A stretch of 43,291 bases of DNA from a virus, in IMG/VR virus record IMGVR_UViG_3300042547_000645, positions 1-43,291 of that record; one strand, written 5' to 3'. Made by a program: the position numbers and the translations under genes. Below, piece by piece: positions 37,695 through 43,291 of this stretch. The stretch's first letter is position 1. Every line of letters begins with the position of its first letter. The notes under the pieces are model-generated. The model was given only the letters and a program-made list of their open reading frames with translations, had not been told where the DNA came from and made no database searches.

Positions 37695-37708
37695 GGTGTG
37701 GCCTTTCT

Positions 37709-37732
37709 GCCGGTCGTCCAGGGCGGACCGGC
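37709..37732 (-). promoter_or_regulatory. Leader hairpin D
   Basis: Minus strand GCCGGTC / GACCGGC, seven perfect pairs, loop CGCCCTGGAC. The loop is related to GGCCCTTGACA of element A. It lies between the stop at 37745 and the start at 37694. Confidence 0.7.
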
Positions 37733-37744
37733 GCGCCCGGTGGT

Positions 37745-38491
37745 TTAAATTTTCTGGTTTAAGATCCAGCGCTCGGCGCTGTACTTGTCGAGGCATTCGC
37801 CGGTTTCTATGTCGAGCGCTCCGGCTTCGGGCGGCATGTGCTGCGGGCGGCCGTAGGCGGCGGCGTGGTTTGGGTGGGTTGCCATGTGGTTTACAAAGTG
37901 CCAACGGAGCGCCCAGGGGCTTGCGGCGGTGGTAATGGCGCCAAGGTTTAACGGCTGATCTGCGCGCTTTACAGTGACGCGCGCGATGTAGTCGCGGCGG
38001 GTGCCGCTGGTGAATGCGTCTTTTATGCTGCAAACGGTTTCCACTTCGCAGCGGATCCCTGCGCGCTCCAGGCTGTCCACGATCCGCGCGGCGGCGTAGG
38101 TTTTCCAAAGCATGGCGTCGGCGCTTTTCTTGCAGCTTTCCGCGACGTTTACCCGGATCTTTTGGATCCGGCCGCGCTTGGTGCCGGCTGTGACTTTTAC
38201 GCGCTGGCGCATAAAAGGCCGTTCATCGTGGAAGCGTTCGACGTGCATTTCGTCGCCGTCGTCCATGCTCCAGCGCTTGGCGCGTTTGGTTTTTCCTGTG
38301 CTCCGGTTAAGCTCTGGCAGCTCGTTTAGTTTGCGGGCGCCTTCGGTCCAGGTGAAGCGGCGCGCTTCTATCTGTTCGCGGTCGGCGCCGATAAACCGGG
38401 CGCGGTCGGGGGTTAGCGTTTCGCGGTCTGGCGCTTGGCGGTAAAGCGCCGCCAGGCTTGGAAAATTATATTCTTTTGCGGTGGTTTTCAT
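37745..38491 (-). CDS. Partner protein of the CobS-like ATPase, 248 aa (DUF7192-like)
   Basis: AAGGGG lies before the ATG, ten bases after the ATPase stop, so the two are a tight pair. The block DGDEMHVERFHDERPFMRQR, then RIQKIRVNVAESCKKSADAMLWKTYAAARIVDSLERAGIRCEV, resembles phage proteins paired with MoxR/CobS ATPases that have a VWA-like alpha-beta core. I see no clear MIDAS (DxSxS) site, since the corresponding strand reads VNVAES. Function in the phage is unknown; such pairs usually remodel a protein complex. Confidence 0.55.
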   Translation of the reverse strand: MKTTAKEYNFPSLAALYRQAPDRETLTPDRARFIGADREQIEARRFTWTEGARKLNELPELNRSTGKTKRAKRWSMDDGDEMHVERFHDERPFMRQRVKVTAGTKRGRIQKIRVNVAESCKKSADAMLWKTYAAARIVDSLERAGIRCEVETVCSIKDAFTSGTRRDYIARVTVKRADQPLNLGAITTAASPWALRWHFVNHMATHPNHAAAYGRPQHMPPEAGALDIETGECLDKYSAERWILNQKI

Positions 38492-38500
38492 GGTGTCCCC

Positions 38501-39637
38501 TTAGAAACAAAGTGCTTTTTCGTCGTCGGTCCAGTGGCCAATGATCCCGGCTTTCCAGTCCAGGCCGGCGGCTTTCAGTTTGTCGGCGGCGATAATTGCG
38601 CGGGTGCTGATTATGCGGTCAATGCCGTTTGTTTTTACCGTGGCGCGCAGCGCCTGGCAGAATGCGACCACTTGCGGATCAAACTGGCTTTCGTATTCTG
38701 CGGAGTAGTCAACCTTAACAAAAGCGCCGGCGAAGCGGTCGAGCGTGGCGGCGTCGAGCTGGTTGTTTCCGATGTATTGGCGATCGGCTCCGGTGCCGGT
38801 GGTGTTAGCCGTGGCTATGATTACGCAATCAGGATTCCGGATGACGTGGCCGGTACTGGTTTCAAGCTCGTTATTAGCAAGCAGGGCGTTACATACGGCG
38901 GCAACGTCGGGCTCAAGCATCGGCATTTCATCAAGCACGATGATTCCAGGTTGTGCAATGGCGCGGCTGATTGCGCTGGCGCGCGGTTCCGGATATTTGA
39001 AGCCGGTTATTTCTGCGGGGCTGGTTCCGGCGCTGCATGACAGGATCGTGCAGGGCAGGTTTGCTTCCTCGGCAAGCTGGCGGCAGATCGTGGTTTTTCC
39101 GGTTCCGGCGGGACCATATAGCCAGATATTACGAAGTCCGGCGCCGATGATTGCGCGAAGGTCTGCCGGTGCGCCGGTTGTGGCCGGTGCCGGCTTGGCT
39201 TTCGGGGCCTTCGGCGCTTCTTCGTGTTCGGGCTCGTCGTGGTGTTCTTCGTGCTGCTCGTCGTGTTCCGGATCCTGGCGCGGAGCGCGTTTGGCTTTTG
39301 GTGCTGGCGCTTTTTCCGGTGCTTTATCTTCGGCCGGTTTTTCTTCTGGCAGTGGTAGCTCTTGCTGGTTGTCGTGGCCGGTGCTTTTCTTTTTGGCATA
39401 GAATGGCTGCCGGATGCTCTGGCCGTCCCAGTCGGGGAAGAAAGGGCGCACAAGGCGAACGGCGGCGCCGCGCTGGTCTTCGGTGCGTCCTTCTTTGAGG
39501 AAAGTCAAACAGGCGTCGATTATTTCGCCGGCCTGGCTGATCGTTGGCTCTGGCCGGTTTTCCGGTTCCCAAAATTTTAAACCGGTTAAGCGGAAGAGAT
39601 ACCCGCCTTGTTTGTGGCTTAGTGCTTGTTGTGACAT
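38501..39637 (-). CDS. AAA+ ATPase, MoxR/CobS-like
   Basis: 378 aa and the first gene of the minus-strand operon. A charged Glu/His/Lys-rich linker (about residues 95-160) precedes the AAA+ core: Walker A YGPAGTGKTT, Walker B GIIVLDEMP, sensor region VIIATANTTGTGADRQYIGNNQ and LDAATLDRFAGAFVKVDY. The proteins closest in layout are CobS-type chelatase ATPases and MoxR ATPases. In phages these occur with a VWA-like partner, here 37745-38491. AAAGGAG before the ATG follows leader hairpin E. Confidence 0.88.
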   Translation of the reverse strand: MSQQALSHKQGGYLFRLTGLKFWEPENRPEPTISQAGEIIDACLTFLKEGRTEDQRGAAVRLVRPFFPDWDGQSIRQPFYAKKKSTGHDNQQELPLPEEKPAEDKAPEKAPAPKAKRAPRQDPEHDEQHEEHHDEPEHEEAPKAPKAKPAPATTGAPADLRAIIGAGLRNIWLYGPAGTGKTTICRQLAEEANLPCTILSCSAGTSPAEITGFKYPEPRASAISRAIAQPGIIVLDEMPMLEPDVAAVCNALLANNELETSTGHVIRNPDCVIIATANTTGTGADRQYIGNNQLDAATLDRFAGAFVKVDYSAEYESQFDPQVVAFCQALRATVKTNGIDRIISTRAIIAADKLKAAGLDWKAGIIGHWTDDEKALCF

Positions 39638-39650
39638 GTTGCGCTCCTTT

Positions 39651-39673
39651 GGTTCCTGTCATGGGCCGGAACC
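39651..39673 (-). promoter_or_regulatory. Leader hairpin E, in the 5' leader of the operon
   Basis: Minus strand GGTTCC / GGAACC, six perfect pairs, loop GGCCCATGACA (39667-39657). It is preceded by GGCGAGC and followed by AAAGGAG and the ATPase start. It lies between the promoter and the first gene. Confidence 0.8.
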
Positions 39674-39700
39674 GCTCGCCCTGTTTCAATCGTCGGGGGA

Positions 39701-39729
39701 TTTATAATCTAACCGTTAGATGCAGACAA
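39701..39729 (-). promoter_or_regulatory. Promoter of the minus-strand operon with internal operator
   Basis: Minus strand -35 TTGTCT (39729-39724), 17-base spacer, -10 TATAAA (39706-39701). The spacer contains the perfect palindrome ATCTAAC-G-GTTAGAT (39707-39721), exactly between the two boxes. A bound repressor would block RNA polymerase. Transcription would begin near 39693, about 55 bases before the ATPase gene. Confidence 0.75.
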
Positions 39730-39811
39730 CAATATTTTATATATTTTTTTATGGGTTGCGTTTCGCTCAATGTTTGCAGGGGTGAGGGCGTTGAAAATTA
39801 TTTTTTTAAAA

Positions 39812-40117
39812 CTATTTTTTTATGCTCGGCGGCGGTGTGCTGTAGTCTGGCGGGGATATGCAAAGCGATTCCCCGAACTGGTAAAATACGGGGCGCAATT
39901 CTTTCGCGCCATTGTCAAATGTAACCATAACCCAAAGTTTGCCGGTTTGGGTGTCTAGCATATATTTATCAGAGTTCCAGTCTGACACCTGGCCGAAGGC
40001 GTAGCGCCCGGCCTCGCTTTGCAGTACCTGGAAGGCTGGCTTTGTGGTTATTGGATCGGCGGCGAGCGCAGCGGAACAGATCGCGGCGCTGCATATAATG
40101 GCGGTCAAGTATTTCAT
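39812..40117 (-). CDS. Secreted protein, 101 aa
   Basis: Signal peptide MKYLTAIICSAAICSAALA|ADP. The mature part, GRYAFGQVSDWNSDKYMLDTQTGKLWVMV, resembles small bacterial secreted proteins of unknown function with the pattern DTxTGKLW. GAAAGG precedes the start, which overlaps the regulator stop (ATGA). It may be a lysogenic-conversion or envelope protein. AT-rich T/A runs follow at 39793-39811 and could act as a terminator, though no clear hairpin is present. Confidence 0.65.
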   Translation of the reverse strand: MKYLTAIICSAAICSAALAADPITTKPAFQVLQSEAGRYAFGQVSDWNSDKYMLDTQTGKLWVMVTFDNGAKELRPVFYQFGESLCISPPDYSTPPPSIKK

Positions 40118-40320
40118 TTTTTACCTTTCGTTTTGTACGCTGGTCCGGCGGCTTCTTTCAATACGGCTTCGGCCTGTCTTTCAATTTCTATTCCGGTTCT
40201 CAATAAATGCGCAATGGCGTTTGATAGGCTGCGCCCCTGTTCTCCGGCTATTCGCTCGGCTTCCGCTAATATTTCCGGCGGAACTGTTATAGATATTTTC
40301 GGGCTTTTTCTGGTTTTCAT
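40114..40320 (-). CDS. Ribbon-helix-helix regulator (CopG/Arc-like), 68 aa
   Basis: The start is set at 40320 by GGGAGGGG upstream; the longer ORF includes the divergent promoter region. SPKISITVPPEILAEAERIAGEQGRSLSNAIAHLLRTGIEIE has the beta-strand and two helices of a ribbon-helix-helix DNA-binding dimer, followed by a basic tail. It faces a second such gene at 40444 across 123 bases with two palindromes. It probably represses its own promoter. Confidence 0.8.
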   Translation of the reverse strand: MKTRKSPKISITVPPEILAEAERIAGEQGRSLSNAIAHLLRTGIEIERQAEAVLKEAAGPAYKTKGKK

Positions 40321-40341
40321 TTGTTGCCCCTCCCTTTTCGT

Positions 40342-40376
40342 TTGTGATTGTCCTACCTTAGCGGACAATATGCAAC
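40342..40376 (-). promoter_or_regulatory. Candidate promoter and operator for the minus-strand regulator
   Basis: Minus strand -35 TTGCAT, 17 bases, -10 GACAAT. The inverted repeat ATTGTCC-N9-GGACAAT (40347-40369) overlaps the -10 box and spacer. This fits autorepression by a ribbon-helix-helix dimer pair. Confidence 0.55.
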
Positions 40377-40392
40377 TTTTTATTTTTTCTGC

Positions 40393-40421
40393 TTGTCGAG
40401 TGTCGGACACTGTGGCACATT
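40393..40421 (+). promoter_or_regulatory. Candidate promoter and operator for the plus-strand regulator
   Basis: TTGTCG (40393-40398), 17 bases, CACATT (40416-40421), a weak -10. The spacer holds the palindrome AGTGTC-G-GACACT (40399-40411). It shares the TGTC/GACA half-site with the palindrome at 40347-40369. Confidence 0.45.
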
Positions 40422-40443
40422 GCCGGAAATTCGGGGCTAAAAT

Positions 40444-40608
40444 ATGGAAAATAAAGTCAAAATTAGTGTTACTCTCCCGCCGGATCTGGTTGATGAAGTG
40501 TCCAGGCGCGCGGCGTGCGAGCATCGCAGCCTTTCCGGACAAGTTTCTTATTTTTTGGCGTTGGCGGTAGGACAAACGATCACAAAGCCGGAAAGGGTCT
40601 CCCAATGA
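40444..40608 (+). CDS. Second ribbon-helix-helix regulator, 54 aa
   Basis: MENKVKISVTLPPDLVDEVS then RAACEHRSLSGQVSYFLALAV is a complete ribbon-helix-helix domain in 54 residues, similar in pattern to the divergent 40114-40320 product. No strong Shine-Dalgarno (CGGGGCTAAAAT). The two genes and the palindromes between them look like a decision switch or a paired autoregulator. It might also be the antitoxin type of protein, but no toxin follows. Confidence 0.75.
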   Translation: MENKVKISVTLPPDLVDEVSRRAACEHRSLSGQVSYFLALAVGQTITKPERVSQ

Positions 40609-40874
40609 TTAATTTTTTAAATCTTCAGCCTTTATGCTTTCGCGGTCTTTTGTCACGGGGTGGCGCAGTGGTAGCGCGTCGGGCTCATGCTCCGAAGGTC
40701 GCCGGTTCAATTCCGGCCCCCGTTACCACATGGACAGATCCGGAAACAGGCGAGCCGTGCCGATGGGCTACCCGCAGAGAGTGCGCGCTTATCCTGGCCG
40801 CTTGTTTTTTGGGGTGCTGCATGTTTGCGGCGGCGGTTTTTGCGCTGGGCTGGTTTTTAGGGGGTGCGAAATGA
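40605..40874 (+). CDS. Possible small membrane protein, frame runs through the tRNA gene
   Basis: The ATG at 40605 overlaps the regulator stop (ATGA), and the 89-codon frame passes through the whole tRNA-Met gene. The tRNA-derived middle (AVVARRAHAPKVAGSIPAPV) is typical of shadow translation. The end, TDPETGEPCRWATRRECALI and a membrane segment LAACFLGCCMFAAAVFALGWF, looks genuine but has no ATG, GTG or TTG of its own after the tRNA. Either a real gene lost its start to the tRNA, or the product is spurious. Confidence 0.35.
   Translation: MINFLNLQPLCFRGLLSRGGAVVARRAHAPKVAGSIPAPVTTWTDPETGEPCRWATRRECALILAACFLGCCMFAAAVFALGWFLGGAK
40654..40728 (+). tRNA. tRNA-Met(CAT), initiator-like
   Basis: 75 nt with encoded CCA. 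Acceptor CACGGGG / CCCCGTT leaves positions 1 and 72 as C and T, an unpaired end that is characteristic of bacterial initiator tRNA. D-stem GCGC/GCGC; anticodon stem TCGGG/TCCGA with loop CTCATGC and anticodon CAT at 40686-40688; T-stem GCCGG/CCGGC. GTCGGGCTCAT matches E. coli tRNA-fMet. Deviations: G37 and C38 instead of A37 A38, and G31-T39 instead of a third G-C pair. Confidence 0.85.
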
Positions 40875-41029
40875 TTGCGCGTTGTGAGCCGTCATTTCGT
40901 GGGCACGCTCCCCTAGCCTACAGGCAGCCGGTTCGGCCTTCTCGCTGCAATGATCCGCGACTGATCGAGCGCTTTTTGCGTGTACCGGCGGCGCGCGTTT
41001 TTAATTCGGGGGTGAACCGTGAAAAATAA
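40871..41029 (+). CDS. Possible small basic protein, 52 aa
   Basis: ATG in an ATGA overlap with 40605-40874, preceded by TAGGGGG, and ending just inside the next gene. The peptide is Arg/Pro-rich (MIARCEPSFRGHAPLAYRQP...) without a recognisable fold. The overlaps on both sides favour translation; the sequence itself gives no support. Confidence 0.3.
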   Translation: MIARCEPSFRGHAPLAYRQPVRPSRCNDPRLIERFLRVPAARVFNSGVNREK

Positions 41030-41213
41030 CTGCGAGCCAGTCGAGCCACACTATAGCGCCGCGCAGGTTGCGGCGCTTCTTTCGATTTCGCGCAATACGG
41101 TTTTAAACTATCGGGCGCGCGGTGAGCTGCGGCCATGGGTGTGCCTGTCCGGGCGCGTTCTTTTCCCGGCTTCGACGGTAAACAAGTTTTTAGAATCTCG
41201 GCGCGTGGCCTGA
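41019..41213 (+). CDS. Excisionase-like / MerR-type helix-turn-helix protein, 64 aa (GTG start)
   Basis: GTG start after CGGGGGTG. EPHYSAAQVAALLSISRNTVLNYRARGELRPWVCLSGRVLFPASTVNKFLESRRVA is a complete winged helix-turn-helix of the excisionase/helix_turn_helix_17 type. It could bind attP arms as Xis or act as an early regulator of the plus-strand genes. It is far from int, so the Xis role is unproved. Confidence 0.75.
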   Translation: MKNNCEPVEPHYSAAQVAALLSISRNTVLNYRARGELRPWVCLSGRVLFPASTVNKFLESRRVA

Positions 41214-41250
41214 TTGGCGCGCGCTCTTTTTATTTTTTGGAGTTTTCAGA

Positions 41251-41913
41251 ATGTCAGAAGAGAAACAGATCCAGCTTTTCGAAGGTGATGAGATCACCGA
41301 AGCAAGCTGCAAGGCTTTGGAATACAAGCAGGGCGTATATTCCGGCGAGCTGTTAAAGGCCAACGATCCGGAGCGCTATACGCTAGTTTTAAACCTGCTG
41401 GCGTCCGGGCGTTTCACTTGGCGCGACATTCGGCAGGCAACCGGCGTTTCGATGGGCTTGATTGCTGGCGTCCTAAAGTTACAAAGTCGTGATATAGAAG
41501 CAGTTAAAAGAGAACAGGCGAGCGAGTCGCGTGTAATTGCCGGCATGACTAATGCCATGATGATCGAATGGCTGCGCGAAACCTTAGACAACCCGGATCG
41601 AATCCGCAAGATGACGCCGACCGACTTCCAGAAGCTGGCTACCGCCGGAGCCATTGCCACCGACAAGGCCCTTGTCCAAACAGGACAGGCAACCAGTATC
41701 ACAGAGTTTAAATCCATTGATCCTTCAGAGGATGAGTTTACCCAGGCGCTGCGCAGCGCTCGCCGTGTCGACATGATCGACGTTGAAGCCGTGGAGACCG
41801 GTATTGAAGGGGAAAGCGCGCAGACAAAAGGCGGACCGGTGCCGGGTGCTGCTGATGGTGATCCGGACGGCGTGGAGCAGGTCGGCGGCAGTGCGTCAGG
41901 CGGTGCCAAGTGA
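41251..41913 (+). CDS. Helix-turn-helix protein, candidate terminase small subunit, 220 aa
   Basis: TGGAG at good spacing. FTWRDIRQATGVSMGLIAGVLKLQSRDIEAVK (about residues 51-82) is a helix-turn-helix. It is followed by a helical region (MTPTDFQKLATAGAIATDKALVQTGQATSITEF) that resembles the oligomerisation helix of phage small terminases. The C-terminus is Gly/Ala/Asp-rich and disordered. The large terminase at 4322 has no small subunit beside it, so this is the best candidate; a transcription regulator is the alternative. Confidence 0.5.
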   Translation: MSEEKQIQLFEGDEITEASCKALEYKQGVYSGELLKANDPERYTLVLNLLASGRFTWRDIRQATGVSMGLIAGVLKLQSRDIEAVKREQASESRVIAGMTNAMMIEWLRETLDNPDRIRKMTPTDFQKLATAGAIATDKALVQTGQATSITEFKSIDPSEDEFTQALRSARRVDMIDVEAVETGIEGESAQTKGGPVPGAADGDPDGVEQVGGSASGGAK

Positions 41914-42156
41914 TTTATAATCACATGCTTTTAATTAAATACCCCAATGTTTTATGGTGTTTCGTGTTTTGTGTTGTGTGTTGTGTTGCGTGGCGCGCGG
42001 GATTGTCTGGCGCTGGTGGCGCGCGCGGGCGCGGCGCCGAAAAAAAAAACTTATACATAGGGGGGGAGGGGTTACTAACAACAACACTCTCAACATATAT
42101 ATATATGCGTACAACATCACAGAATTTTGAGCAAAGGGGTCTGATCGGAGGGAAAC
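41914..42156. other. Low-complexity spacer before the replication genes
   Basis: About 240 bases with GTGTTTTGTGTTGTGTGTTG-like runs, a GC-rich stretch of GCGCGCG type near 42015-42035, ten A, a G-rich run AGGGGGGGAGGGG, CAACAACACTC and an (AT)n tract CATATATATATATG near 42102. An 84-codon GTG frame crosses it but has no supporting content. The AT tract and position suit a promoter or DNA-unwinding region; no clear promoter could be fixed. Confidence 0.4.
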
Positions 42157-42627
42157 ATGGCTGAGTTCACAGTGTTTGAGAAGGATTTATCTGAGGCTTC
42201 CGGTGTTGCCAGAAGCATTTTCGTAAAAAAACGGCGCGAGCTGGTGGATGGAGTTGACTTTGCGCAGGTAAAAAACGCGACGGCGTACACGCCTGATGCG
42301 GCTTTGGCTGTTCTTACGGCTCTTGGTGTGCCCTCTCCGGCCAATGCGCTTGAGCGGGCTTGCAGAGGCATTGCTGACGGTTCTGAAAAAAACGGCGCGC
42401 AGCTTGTCGGGGTTGTAACTCGGCTGTTTCGTCCAAACACACGGGCAATGGAGTGCAGTTTAGAAAAAAACGGCGCGCTGGTGACGGTCAGTGTGCGGGA
42501 TAATCTGATGTTTTACGTTGGCCAGCGGGTTCCGCTGAAAAAATCGCTGACGGATATTCACTTTCTGGACGCACCCCACCCTCGCCGCAAGGGAAAGATA
42601 CCCGGCTTTGAGGAGGCCGCTAAATGA
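42157..42627 (+). CDS. Hypothetical protein, 156 aa, upstream of the replication initiator
   Basis: CGGAGGG precedes the ATG. The N-terminal half (FEKDLSEASGVARSIFVKKRRELVDGVDFAQV...) looks like a helix-turn-helix with a following wing. The C-terminal half has the two-strand segment GALVTVSVRDNLMFYVGQRVPL. Its end overlaps the initiator start (ATGA). It may be an early DNA-binding protein; the family is not recognised. Confidence 0.55.
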   Translation: MAEFTVFEKDLSEASGVARSIFVKKRRELVDGVDFAQVKNATAYTPDAALAVLTALGVPSPANALERACRGIADGSEKNGAQLVGVVTRLFRPNTRAMECSLEKNGALVTVSVRDNLMFYVGQRVPLKKSLTDIHFLDAPHPRRKGKIPGFEEAAK

Positions 42628-43291
42628 AGATGCCTTACATCAAGTTTTATATCCGCGATTGGCAGTCTGATCCGGAGCTGAGGATGTGTTCTTTGGGGGC
42701 TAGAGGTCTGTGGATCGAAATGCTTTGCATCATGCAGAACGCAAAACGCAGGGGACACCTTGAGTCACCCACGGGGGAACCTATAAACGACGATATGCTT
42801 TCTCGTTTAATCGGCACCGATAAAGGTGACCTTTATACGTACCGCGACGAACTGATTAAGCTAGGGGTCACATCAATCGAAGCTGAAACTGGCGTAATGT
42901 ATTGCCGGAGAATGGTTAAAGATGCTGTTAAATCTGAAAAATGCGCCAACGCCGCACGGAAGGGCGGAGGAAACCCCTCTCTCCGCACCTCTCTCCCAGG
43001 ATATAATATACAGAAACCAGAGACCAGAAACCATATAAGTTTAAAGGCCACCTTTAAAGGTGCCTCTACTGCTTCTCTCTCGATGGTTGAAGAAGTTTTA
43101 AACTGCCGTCCAGAGTTTGCCGGACTCGACCCCGCCCCGTTCTTCCAGGCGATCCACGTTGCGAAGGAGAATCCACGGCTGAACGAGAACCACGCCGAGT
43201 TTATTGCGAACATGGCGAACAGCCTAGAGCTGCCGAAGGTTCCGGTCCGCACATACGCCAACTACCTGAACAGCGCTGGAAAACCGGGCGC
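42624..43291 (+). CDS. Replication initiator / replisome organiser, 5' part (continues at 1-191)
   Basis: 243 aa across the circular joint. The N-terminus KMPYIKFYIRDWQSDPELRMCSLGARGLWIEMLCIMQNA is the winged-helix start of many phage O-like replication initiators. The middle (about residues 110-150) is a Lys/Thr/Ser-rich linker encoded by AT-rich DNA with a heptad run. The C-terminal half is a separate helical domain. Such proteins bind the phage origin and load the helicase; the DnaB-type helicase lies two genes later. Two AAAGGT palindromes inside the gene (42820-42836, 43041-43064) could be the origin. Confidence 0.8.
   Translation, partial: MKMPYIKFYIRDWQSDPELRMCSLGARGLWIEMLCIMQNAKRRGHLESPTGEPINDDMLSRLIGTDKGDLYTYRDELIKLGVTSIEAETGVMYCRRMVKDAVKSEKCANAARKGGGNPSLRTSLPGYNIQKPETRNHISLKATFKGASTASLSMVEEVLNCRPEFAGLDPAPFFQAIHVAKENPRLNENHAEFIANMANSLELPKVPVRTYANYLNSAGKPG
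42820..42836. promoter_or_regulatory. Palindrome ATAAAGGT-G-ACCTTTAT inside the initiator gene
   Basis: Eight-base arms around one central base, perfect. Related half-sites lie at 43041-43064. In lambdoid phages the initiator binds repeats within its own gene, so this is a candidate initiator-binding site. Confidence 0.45.
43011..43064. promoter_or_regulatory. AT-rich heptads and AAAGGT half-sites, candidate origin
   Basis: Three CAGAAAC/CAGAGAC heptads (43011-43031), then ATATAAGTTTAAAGG and the 12-base palindrome ACCTTTAAAGGT (43050-43061). The half-site AAAGG(T) occurs three times here and twice at 42820-42836. It is a possible iteron cluster and unwinding region. Confidence 0.4.
43165..43291. 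repeat. Terminal direct repeat, copy 2 (contig circularisation overlap)
   Basis: Identical to 1-127; see that entry. Confidence 0.95.

Noticed and set aside
41910-42164. 84-codon frame with GTGA overlap through the low-complexity spacer
   Set aside because: The peptide simply translates GT-rich, GC-rich and poly-A runs; the overlap with neighbours is not enough to support it.

Overview
The window is one complete circular genome of a temperate tailed bacteriophage (or its closed episomal form). The first 127 bases (1-127) are repeated exactly as the last 127 (43165-43291), and one reading frame (42624 through the end into 1-191) runs intact across the joint. The unit genome is therefore 43,164 bp. 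The 127-bp overlap looks like an assembler k-mer overlap rather than a true terminal repeat. Most genes are packed with ATGA/GTGA overlaps and good Shine-Dalgarno sites. The gene set (large terminase, scaffold, HK97-type capsid, portal, a 2713-aa internal virion protein, no recognisable tape measure) suggests a short-tailed, podovirus-like particle. The host is a Gram-negative bacterium, judged from a lipoprotein and several Sec signal peptides. Its phylum cannot be fixed from sequence alone; the style of the dispersed repeats reminds me of environmental PVC-group genomes (Kiritimatiellota, Lentisphaerota), which is only an inference.

Layout. (1) 41019-6921, plus strand through the joint: excisionase-like HTH, a terminase-small-subunit-like protein, a low-complexity spacer, the replication initiator, zinc-ribbon proteins, DnaB-type helicase, an ASCH-domain protein, several small proteins and the large terminase. 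(2) 6933-8720: small uncharacterised genes. A strong terminator hairpin (8874-8903) and a leader precede (3) 9007-18090, the head and tail genes: scaffold, major capsid protein, a secreted-type virion protein, portal, adaptor-like proteins and a tail fibre with a signal peptide. (4) 18100-19748: probable lysis cassette (signal-peptide protein, lipoprotein, small membrane proteins, permuted NlpC/P60-like hydrolase). (5) 19849-33998: large tail protein with sugar-binding-like modules, acidic and linker-rich virion proteins, and the giant internal protein. (6) 33973-35460: tyrosine integrase and an attP carrying the 5' half of a tRNA-Lys(TTT) gene. (7) 35461-39637, minus strand: an accessory operon (SleB-type hydrolase, small unknowns, a gene next to a CobS/MoxR-like AAA+ ATPase) driven by one clear promoter with a perfect palindrome between its -35 and -10 boxes. 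(8) 39812-41029: a secreted protein, two divergent ribbon-helix-helix regulators with operator-like palindromes between them, and a tRNA-Met(CAT) with initiator-like features.

Three sequence layers are not explained by the genes. First, more than twenty short arrays with a strict 7-base period (heptads such as AGAGGTC, CAATCCT, GAAACCT, GAACTAT) are scattered between genes and, in frame, inside genes, including the terminase, scaffold, portal, tail fibre signal peptide and giant protein. They recall the heptanucleotide STRR repeats of cyanobacteria. Second, at least three, probably five, genes of the minus-strand operon are preceded by a hairpin with a conserved 11-base loop (GGCCMNTGACA) on stems that vary with compensating changes, each placed just before the ribosome-binding site. 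Third, two 73-bp hairpin elements with a shared CTATAA loop flank the hydrolase gene at 19266-19748. The first two are the best candidates for something undescribed.
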